Shown piece after piece: positions 7,532 to 12,482 of a stretch of 12,482 nucleotides of DNA. Every line of letters begins with the position of its first letter. Position 1 is the stretch's first letter. The stretch comes from QHWK01 sp035315685 (GTDB lineage: Bacteria > Acidobacteriota > Vicinamibacteria > Vicinamibacterales > CAVVIG01). A program made the translations under genes and the position numbers. Under the pieces are notes generated by a model. That model saw nothing but the letters and a program-made list of their open reading frames with translations. It did no database searches and had not been told where the DNA came from. The stretch covers positions 1-12,482 of the forward strand of contig DATFXR010000194.1 of assembly GCA_035315685.1 (NCBI GenBank). Reading direction: 5' to 3'.

Positions 7532-8775
7532 GCGAGGGCCTCGCCGACGAGTCGATAGAGGACGCCGCGCTCAGCCTCGTGATCGAAGTGCCAGCGCCGC
7601 GCCGCGTGGTGCCATGCCGTCCGCTTCGCGCATTCGAGTCCCGCCGGATCGCCGGCCCACTGTCCAATCGCGCGCGCCAGCGCGTCGATGTTGCGCGGGT
7701 TCACGAGCGCCGCACCGCGACCGAGCTCCACACCCAGATCGTGCTGGCCCTTCGTGTCGGCCAGGAGAACGGGCACTCCCGCAAGAATGTAGGTGAGGGC
7801 TTTGTTCGACAGGCAAATCTCGCGGTTGCGGGGCGGGCTCAGCTCGAGGGCGAGGCCGATGTCGTGCCCGCGCGCTGCATCGATCATCGCGTCGGGCGGC
7901 AACGGCGGCTGATGAACGATCTCGAGATTGGGAGCCACGCGGCGCGCGCCGAGGCGGAGCTCATCGAGGAAGGAGCCATGCGGCCGGCCAAGGACCGTGA
8001 GCCGGGCCGGCGAACCGACGCGGCCCGTCGCCGCCACCGCCTGCTCGAGACCGCGCCCGGGACCGATCGTCTGGCTGAACCAATAGAGGCGCAGCCTCGA
8101 CGGATCGGCGCGCCCGAAATCGGGCGAGCGCGATGGCAGCGGGAAGGTGTTGTGGATCACCGCCGCGTCGATGCCGTGCGCGCGCCGGTACTCGGCCGCG
8201 ATCGCGTCGCTCGACGTGGTGACGAACACCGCGTCGGCGACGACCGATCGCTCGATGCGGGCCGCAAGCGCGTCGATGAACTGTGCGCCGGGCCCGCTGG
8301 TTTCTCCGCTGTGGAAATCCTCGAGATCGAGCGCGTACGGCGTTTGCGAGCGCCGCCCCGCTTCGGCGACCGCGGCAAGCGCGCCGGTCGTGCCGCCGTA
8401 GAGCAGGTCCGACGGCGCGGCGAGAATCGCGCGCACCAGCGCGCTGTGTACGCGCCCGAAGGCGCGGGCGGCGATCGCGAGCGGCACGCGATCGACGCCG
8501 GCGGCGCGTGACACCACCCGCGCGGTGCGGTGCTGAACGCCGGTCCGCCAGTAGGTTGACGCCGGTTCGCCTCGACGATGGTCGACCGCGGTGACCTGCC
8601 ACGTACGGCGCGACCGGGCGTCGGCGTCCGCGGCAACCGCCCATGGCTCGTGGATCGTCGCGACCACACGAATGTCGTAGCCGGCGTGAGCCAGCGCATC
8701 GGCGGCTTTCAGCATCCGCGGGCACGTCGACAGGTGTCCAGACGTGACGACGGTGACGCGCGTGCGGCGGCGCAT
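7528..8775 (-). CDS. GT4-like glycosyltransferase
   Basis: A 415-residue GT-B type protein. The start has the familiar VTVVTSGHLSTCPRMLKAADAL element (residues 7-28), with the P-R-x-x-K-A core of this group. The linker DLEDFHSGE at 150-158 is typical for the interdomain region of related enzymes. In the donor domain LTVLGRPHGSF (259-269) is followed by LALELSPPRNRE and CLSNKALTYILAGVP (321-335). The L-S-N-K motif stands where many relatives have S-x-K before the second glutamate; the classical E-x7-E pair is not present. The ATG at 8775 lies one base past the upstream stop (TGAAATG); no strong ribosome-binding site is visible, so coupling is likely. The stop overlaps the downstream GTG start as GTGA. 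The assignment to a GT4-like fold is good. The sugar and acceptor are not known. Confidence 0.88.
   Translation of the reverse strand: MRRRTRVTVVTSGHLSTCPRMLKAADALAHAGYDIRVVATIHEPWAVAADADARSRRTWQVTAVDHRRGEPASTYWRTGVQHRTARVVSRAAGVDRVPLAIAARAFGRVHSALVRAILAAPSDLLYGGTTGALAAVAEAGRRSQTPYALDLEDFHSGETSGPGAQFIDALAARIERSVVADAVFVTTSSDAIAAEYRRAHGIDAAVIHNTFPLPSRSPDFGRADPSRLRLYWFSQTIGPGRGLEQAVAATGRVGSPARLTVLGRPHGSFLDELRLGARRVAPNLEIVHQPPLPPDAMIDAARGHDIGLALELSPPRNREICLSNKALTYILAGVPVLLADTKGQHDLGVELGRGAALVNPRNIDALARAIGQWAGDPAGLECAKRTAWHHAARRWHFDHEAERGVLYRLVGEALA
7539..7542 (-). promoter_or_regulatory. Ribosome-binding site for the glycosyltransferase starting at 7531
   Basis: On the minus strand GAGG stands seven bases before the GTG at 7531. 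It lies inside the 3' end of the preceding gene and supports the choice of this GTG over the internal ATG six codons later. Confidence 0.5.
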
Positions 8776-8776
8776 T

Positions 8777-9901
8777 TCAGCCGGCAAGAGCGGTCTCCAG
8801 AAGCCCCGAGTAGGTGGCTTCCAGCCGCGCGATCGCGGCAGGTGCCGCGTGGTGCGCCGCAATGTGGCGGTCGCTCGACGCCTGCGGCGTCTCCAGCATG
8901 GCAACGAGCGCCTCGCTCAACCCGGCGACGTCGTGCTCGGCACACAGGCGCACGCCCGGCCCCTCGGGTGCGACGTGAGGAATGTCGGCGTGGCGTGTCG
9001 ACACGATCGGCGTGCCGATCGCCTGCGCTTCGAGGAGGATCGTCGGCGCGCCTCCTTCGGAATCGCCGTCGGCCGCGGTCGCGCTGGGATGAATCAGCAC
9101 CGTCGCCGCCGCGAGCATCGCGATCAGCTCGCGGTGCGGCTTCGAGCCGACGAACTCGACGACACCGCCGCAGCCGAGGCGATCGACGAGCGTCCGCGCG
9201 TCCGTCTCGTCCGGTCCGTCGCCGACGATCGTCAACCGCGCCGCAGGGTGTTGCCTCCGCGCGCGAGCGAACGCCGCGATCGCATCCAGCAGGCCTTTCT
9301 TCTCGATGAAGCGGCCGGCGAACAAGACCCGCGGTTGCGGCGGCGGCGTCCAGCGCGGGTAGCGCGTCATGTCGATGGCAATCGGCTGGATCACCGTGCG
9401 ATCGGCGGGCGCGCCGGCAGCGATCACCTTCTGGCGCATTTCCGGCGCCTCGGCGAGAAAGAGGGCGCCGGCGTCGAACAGCCGCTCGTACGCGTCGCGC
9501 CACCGCGCCAGATACGGCAGCACGGCAGCGTCAACGCCGTAGAGGCTCGCCACCAGCGGAATGCCGGCAGCGGTGGTGATTTCGGTCAGCTCGCATGCCG
9601 TCGGACCGAAGTGCGCGTGCACGAGATCGGGCTCGAGCTCCGCGAGCACGGCTTCGATGGCACGCCGCCACGGTGAGCGACCGGTCGCGCGCTCGACCGA
9701 CGCGTCCACCCACCAGCCGACCCGGCGCTTCGATTGAGGCTTCGCGCACACGCGCACGCGGGGAAACGGAAATTCGTCGGCATACATCCGTGACTGGCAC
9801 AACACCGAGGCCTCGTACTCCTGGTGGTGCGTGACGAAGGTGTAGATGAAGGTTTCGGTTCGCGGCAGAAAGCGTCCGACCGTGTGCAGGACCCGCCGCA
9901 T
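8777..9901 (-). CDS. GT4 glycosyltransferase of the HAHFG type
   Basis: A 374-residue GT-B glycosyltransferase. The N-terminus has the FLPRTETFIYTFV element (residues 11-23) and, at 95-99, the HAHFG signature seen in glycosyltransferases of exopolysaccharide clusters such as WcaL-like enzymes. The donor domain begins near RVLFAGRFIEKKG (191-203), continues with LTIVGDGP (223-230), and carries the block SEGGAPTILLEAQAIGTP (281-298). The two glutamates there are Glu282 and Glu291, eight residues apart instead of the common seven. The ATG at 9901 is chosen because it shares one base with the preceding stop (TGATG) and because the protein upstream of it is arginine-rich shadow. The stop lies one base before the next ATG (8775). 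Likely a cytoplasmic, membrane-associated enzyme adding one sugar to a lipid-linked intermediate. Donor and linkage are unknown. Confidence 0.92.
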   Translation of the reverse strand: MRRVLHTVGRFLPRTETFIYTFVTHHQEYEASVLCQSRMYADEFPFPRVRVCAKPQSKRRVGWWVDASVERATGRSPWRRAIEAVLAELEPDLVHAHFGPTACELTEITTAAGIPLVASLYGVDAAVLPYLARWRDAYERLFDAGALFLAEAPEMRQKVIAAGAPADRTVIQPIAIDMTRYPRWTPPPQPRVLFAGRFIEKKGLLDAIAAFARARRQHPAARLTIVGDGPDETDARTLVDRLGCGGVVEFVGSKPHRELIAMLAAATVLIHPSATAADGDSEGGAPTILLEAQAIGTPIVSTRHADIPHVAPEGPGVRLCAEHDVAGLSEALVAMLETPQASSDRHIAAHHAAPAAIARLEATYSGLLETALAG

Positions 9902-11085
9902 CAGCACTCGAGCGCCGCGACCGGCACGGCACGATTGGCACGATACGACTCGACGCCGGCGAGGCACGCGAGCACGGTCCGCGCCGCCTCGTCTATCGAA
10001 CACAGCGGCGCCCGGCGCTCGCGGATCGCGGCGACGAAGTCTTCGATGCCCCGCACGCACGCCAGGGAGTGCTCGTACAGCCGGAGTGGATAGTACGCCG
10101 CGCCGTACTCCGCACCTGGACGGCGGGCCAGCAGGCGGAGCGCATCGCTGGCGCGCGCGAACAGGTACGGCGGAAGATTCGTGCGCACCTGGCGCCACCG
10201 GCTCTGGCCGCCGGTCTTCCCCGCGCCTCTGAGCAGCGGCGGCTGAAAGATCATCGGCCGATGCAGTACGTCGCCAGGACTGCCGTCCCGTTTGTAGAGG
10301 AGATTGCCGCGCACGGATGCCTCGGAACCGGCCACACGCACCGTGTGATCCTGCGGGCCCGGCTCGCCGAAGGCGACGAGCACCTTGCCGACCACGCCCG
10401 ACCTGAAGCGCAGCGTCACGAGATTCAGATCGGACTCGGGGTACTCGGCGAACGCGAGATGGCTCGCGGCGGCGAACACCTCGACGATCTCCTCGGCGGC
10501 GAACCATCGCAGCAGATCGACGAAGTGACAGCCAGAGTACACCAGCGGCGTGGCGTTGTCGGTCTCGCGCCAGCGGTCCGTCTCGAATGCGCGCGTCGTC
10601 AGATCGTGAACGTAGTAGCCCTCGAGGTACGACAGACGGCCGAGCGCGCCGCTCGACAACAGCGCCTTGATGCGCTGGTGGAGCGGCACGAAGCGCATCT
10701 GGTGGAGCACGGCAATCACCTGTCGGGGCGCCGCCGCCGCCGCGCGGCGAATCGCGCAGATGCCGGCAAGCGAGTCGGTGAGCGGCTTCTCGACGAGCAC
10801 GTGCCTGCCGTGCTGCAGCGCTGCGACGATGTAGTCGGCATGGGTCGAATCAGGCGAGCATACGACGACAACGTCGAGATCGGGCCAGAACGGCTCGAGG
10901 TCCGAGAAGAACGCCACGGTCGGCGCACGCGCCGCGGCTCGCGCGGCCGCCGCCTCCTTTGGATCGAATATCTTCGTGACGCGGCAGCCGGCGACGCACG
11001 ACCAGTAGAACAGATGCGCCTGACCGGAACCGCCGAACCCGATGATGCCGATGCGCAACACCGTGTCTGTTTCGCCAGTCGTCAT
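9901..11085 (-). CDS. Gfo/Idh/MocA-family NAD(P)-dependent oxidoreductase
   Basis: A 394-residue protein in the family's usual size range. The N-terminal Rossmann fold opens with RIGIIGFGGSG (residues 11-21), a dinucleotide-binding loop. The family's catalytic/cofactor motif EKP is at 99-101 (Lys100), preceded by VVVVCSPDSTHADY. The substrate-binding half carries SGCHFVDLL (184-192), where His187 and Asp190 match the conserved H-x-x-D of the family. Known members oxidise or reduce sugar hydroxyl or keto groups, often on UDP-sugars in surface-polysaccharide pathways. The ATG at 11085 overlaps the preceding stop as ATGA (11082-11085). A TTG at 11118 would add eleven residues, but lacks family support; a GTG at 11061 would still keep the dinucleotide loop. 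The stop overlaps the next start in TGATG (9899-9903). Inferred role: making an unusual sugar precursor, or inverting or oxidising a ring position, for the glycan built by the neighbours. The exact substrate is not readable. Confidence 0.92.
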   Translation of the reverse strand: MTTGETDTVLRIGIIGFGGSGQAHLFYWSCVAGCRVTKIFDPKEAAAARAAARAPTVAFFSDLEPFWPDLDVVVVCSPDSTHADYIVAALQHGRHVLVEKPLTDSLAGICAIRRAAAAAPRQVIAVLHQMRFVPLHQRIKALLSSGALGRLSYLEGYYVHDLTTRAFETDRWRETDNATPLVYSGCHFVDLLRWFAAEEIVEVFAAASHLAFAEYPESDLNLVTLRFRSGVVGKVLVAFGEPGPQDHTVRVAGSEASVRGNLLYKRDGSPGDVLHRPMIFQPPLLRGAGKTGGQSRWRQVRTNLPPYLFARASDALRLLARRPGAEYGAAYYPLRLYEHSLACVRGIEDFVAAIRERRAPLCSIDEAARTVLACLAGVESYRANRAVPVAALEC

Positions 11086-11870
11086 CGGCGGCAGAGGATG
11101 AGCAGACGCGTGCCGCAATCGGGTCCGTACGATGCCGGCGGCCGAATGCCGAGCGCGACCGCGACTCGATCGATCGCGTACAGGGCGCCCGGGCCCACGC
11201 GGGTGAGCGCATAGCGCACGTACCTGTTTCGGGGGCCACCGGCGGGCAGCCAGTAGTACATCGGCTGCTCCGCCGCGATCGTCAGATGCAACCGTGCGAG
11301 CGCCTGCTCCCAGAACGATCGCGAGCGATACCGCAGGTAGCTCGAAGGCTGCTGCGTGGCCTCCGGCAGCGCCGCTGTCACGAGGATCGTGCCGCGATCG
11401 TTCAGCGCCGCCGCCATCGAGGCGAGTGCCCTCACCATCGACTCGTCGTCGAGAATGAGATGGAGCACGTCGAAGCTCTGGACCACGTCGAAGCGGCGGG
11501 CCTCCGGGTCACGCCAGCCGCACAGGTCCGCGGCGTGAAACTCGACGCCATCGAATGCCTGGCGCAGGTGCGCGACCGCCCGCTCCGAGATGTCGACGCC
11601 CACGTACGCTGCGCGGGGGTACGACTCGCGATAGACGCGCGCGAAGTGTCCCTGGCCGCATCCCGCATCGAGCACCGAGAACGTGGTCTCACGCGTGAAG
11701 CCGAGCGTGCCCAGCGAGCGGCGAAGTGCCTGGCGCTTGCACGCGTATATCCGATCGTTCAGCCGCTCGCCGGCGCCGAGCCAGCCCGATTCGGAGAGCG
11801 CGAACGTCGAGTAGCGTTCGTTCCAGAACTGGCGGAGCCGGACCTGATCGGGCGCGGGCGCGTCGCTCAT
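11082..11870 (-). CDS. Class I SAM-dependent methyltransferase
   Basis: A 262-residue protein with a Rossmann-type methyltransferase core. The SAM-binding motif I, VLDAGCGQGHF, is at residues 67-76, the motif after strand 2 ends in GVDIS (91-95) with the acidic residue that usually contacts the ribose, and DVVQSFDVLHLI (128-139) corresponds to motif II. The C-terminal third (about 170-262) has aromatic and basic stretches, including SYLRYRSRSFW and MYYWLPAGG, and may form the acceptor pocket. The ATG at 11870 is chosen because it overlaps the preceding stop as ATGA and the sequence upstream of it in this frame is arginine-rich shadow; no clear ribosome-binding site is visible, consistent with translational coupling. 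Set between a glycosyltransferase and an oxidoreductase, it most likely methylates a sugar or a chain end in the cytoplasm; the target atom is unknown. Other small-molecule substrates cannot be excluded. Confidence 0.88.
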   Translation of the reverse strand: MSDAPAPDQVRLRQFWNERYSTFALSESGWLGAGERLNDRIYACKRQALRRSLGTLGFTRETTFSVLDAGCGQGHFARVYRESYPRAAYVGVDISERAVAHLRQAFDGVEFHAADLCGWRDPEARRFDVVQSFDVLHLILDDESMVRALASMAAALNDRGTILVTAALPEATQQPSSYLRYRSRSFWEQALARLHLTIAAEQPMYYWLPAGGPRNRYVRYALTRVGPGALYAIDRVAVALGIRPPASYGPDCGTRLLILCRR

Positions 11871-12482
11871 GCGGCGTAGAGGGCCAGGTAGTCGCGCGCG
11901 ACGTCGTCCATCGTGCGCATCGGCGGCAGCGCCTGCCGCCAGCGATCGATCGTCTGCGCTGGGGCGGCGGCGACCTCGGTCAGCGCGCGCGCCCAGCCGT
12001 CGACATCTCCGGGCGCGACCAGCCGGCCGGTGACCCCGTCGTCGATGATCTCCGCGAGATTGCCGATGCGGCTGGCGACGACCGGCGTGCCGACGGCCAT
12101 CGCCTCCAGCGCGATCGTCGGCCCGTTCTCGAACCACATCGATGGGCAGACCAGCAAGTCGATGCCGGCGAGCAGCGCCGGTATTTCCGTTCCCGGTACG
12201 CCGGGCTGAATGACGACACGCGCGTCCGCGCCGGCGATCGATCTGAGCTCGGCCGCGAACGTTCGCGTGCTGTCGTCCGGCATCGGACCGCGCACGTTGA
12301 GCAGGAACTGGACGTCCGCCGGAATCGCACGGACGGCGCAGATCAGCTCGACGAGCCCTTTCGTCGAATGCAGCCGGCCGACGTAACCGAAATGGACAGG
12401 GGCGACAGTCGGCTGCACGGCGACCCGCGGCTTCGGCGCGAAATTCGAATGGCTGACGCCGAGACGATTCAGCACGATTTTG
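11867..12482 (-). CDS. GT4-type glycosyltransferase, C-terminal part (5' end outside window)
   Basis: The frame is open to the right edge of the window, so only the last 204 residues are present; the N-terminal acceptor-binding domain lies outside. What is seen is the nucleotide-sugar-binding half of a GT-B retaining glycosyltransferase. It starts near the interdomain linker, followed by the strand-loop FGYVGRLHSTKG and then the donor-site block FENGPTIALEAMAVGTPVVA (about 12070-12130). That block contains the family's E-x7-E pair (Glu codons near 12130 and 12106), and it is followed by GVTGRLV. Known for the family: transfer of a sugar from a nucleotide donor at the inner face of the membrane. 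The donor and acceptor cannot be told. The stop codon overlaps the start of the downstream methyltransferase as ATGA (11867-11870), which suggests coupled translation. A GTG at 12475 would give a 202-residue frame, but it lies inside the domain and is not a real start. Confidence 0.9.
   Translation of the reverse strand, partial: KIVLNRLGVSHSNFAPKPRVAVQPTVAPVHFGYVGRLHSTKGLVELICAVRAIPADVQFLLNVRGPMPDDSTRTFAAELRSIAGADARVVIQPGVPGTEIPALLAGIDLLVCPSMWFENGPTIALEAMAVGTPVVASRIGNLAEIIDDGVTGRLVAPGDVDGWARALTEVAAAPAQTIDRWRQALPPMRTMDDVARDYLALYAA

Larger units (their letters stand above)
51..12240. repeat. Dispersed CGATCG palindrome (about 53 copies), some in GCGATCGC
   Basis: Reading the window by eye I find about 53 copies of the palindrome CGATCG, for example at 51, 249, 985, 1065, 1114, 2678, 3231, 5786, 5792, 6591, 6595, 8472, 9277, 11167, 11171, 11943, 11947 and 12235. 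Eight sit inside the octamer GCGATCGC (50, 3230, 6436, 6802, 8198, 8471, 8829, 9276). With independent bases at about two thirds G+C, only four or five hexamers and less than one octamer would be expected. All copies are within genes and in more than one codon frame. The octamer is identical to the HIP1 element known from cyanobacterial genomes, but nothing else here suggests a cyanobacterium. Strong GC codon preference (ATC, GAT-CG) explains part of the excess. Confidence 0.55.

Noticed and set aside
6194..7558. A 454-codon frame on the plus strand
   Set aside because: Opposite the GT4 gene and the membrane protein gene; arginine- and histidine-rich, no recognisable motif and no start signal.
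9902..10507. Upstream extension of the HAHFG glycosyltransferase frame by 202 codons
   Set aside because: The extension overlaps the oxidoreductase gene completely and is arginine-rich without motifs. The ATG at 9901 fits the family opening and the TGATG junction. The same reasoning rejects the extensions before 11870, 8775, 6500, 4876 and 4176.
10069..11214. A 381-codon frame on the plus strand
   Set aside because: Antisense shadow of the oxidoreductase, whose cofactor and catalytic motifs are clear on the other strand.
1..12482. CRISPR array, tRNA or rRNA genes, insertion sequences, phage or defence genes
   Set aside because: No regular direct repeats with spacers, no cloverleaf-like or rRNA-like stretch, and no transposase or nuclease motifs were seen; the whole length is covered by the eleven genes.

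Overview
The window is a single, uninterrupted stretch of a polysaccharide or glycoconjugate biosynthesis locus. It holds eleven genes, all on the minus strand, so transcription runs from position 12482 towards position 1. The first gene (right edge) and the last gene (left edge) are both cut by the window. The DNA is GC-rich (about two thirds G+C by eye) and packed with long arginine-rich shadow frames on both strands. The organism is therefore a high-GC bacterium. Soil Acidobacteriota such as Vicinamibacteria, or another high-GC phylum such as Myxococcota, would fit, but nothing in the sequence fixes the taxon. The hexamer CGATCG is strikingly frequent.

Layout in transcription order: (1) C-terminal part of a GT4-type glycosyltransferase, 11867-12482; (2) class I SAM methyltransferase, 11082-11870; (3) Gfo/Idh/MocA-family NAD(P)-dependent oxidoreductase, 9901-11085; (4) GT4 glycosyltransferase of the HAHFG type, 8777-9901; (5) GT4-like glycosyltransferase, 7528-8775; (6) GT4 glycosyltransferase, 6497-7531; (7) multi-pass membrane protein resembling GT-C sugar transferases, 4866-6500; (8) second SAM methyltransferase, 4178-4876; (9) GT4-like glycosyltransferase, 2872-4176; (10) an 801-residue protein with two complete GT4 glycosyltransferase modules in one chain, 470-2875; (11) N-terminal part of a polytopic membrane protein, perhaps a polysaccharide polymerase, 1-483.

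The genes overlap by 1 to 14 bases or are separated by a single base at every one of the ten junctions. Several are ATGA or GTGA stop/start overlaps. This indicates one polycistronic unit with translational coupling. There is no non-coding stretch in the window, and I see no promoter, terminator, RNA gene, CRISPR array or mobile element.

Taken together, six GT4-type genes (seven GT4 modules) would build an oligosaccharide on a carrier lipid in the cytoplasm from nucleotide sugars. The oxidoreductase and the two methyltransferases could make or decorate an unusual sugar, or cap the chain. The GT-C-like membrane protein could add a residue from a lipid-linked donor on the periplasmic face, and the left-edge membrane protein could polymerise or ligate the product. 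These roles are inferred from family membership. The glycan itself, the donor sugars and the linkages cannot be read from the sequence.
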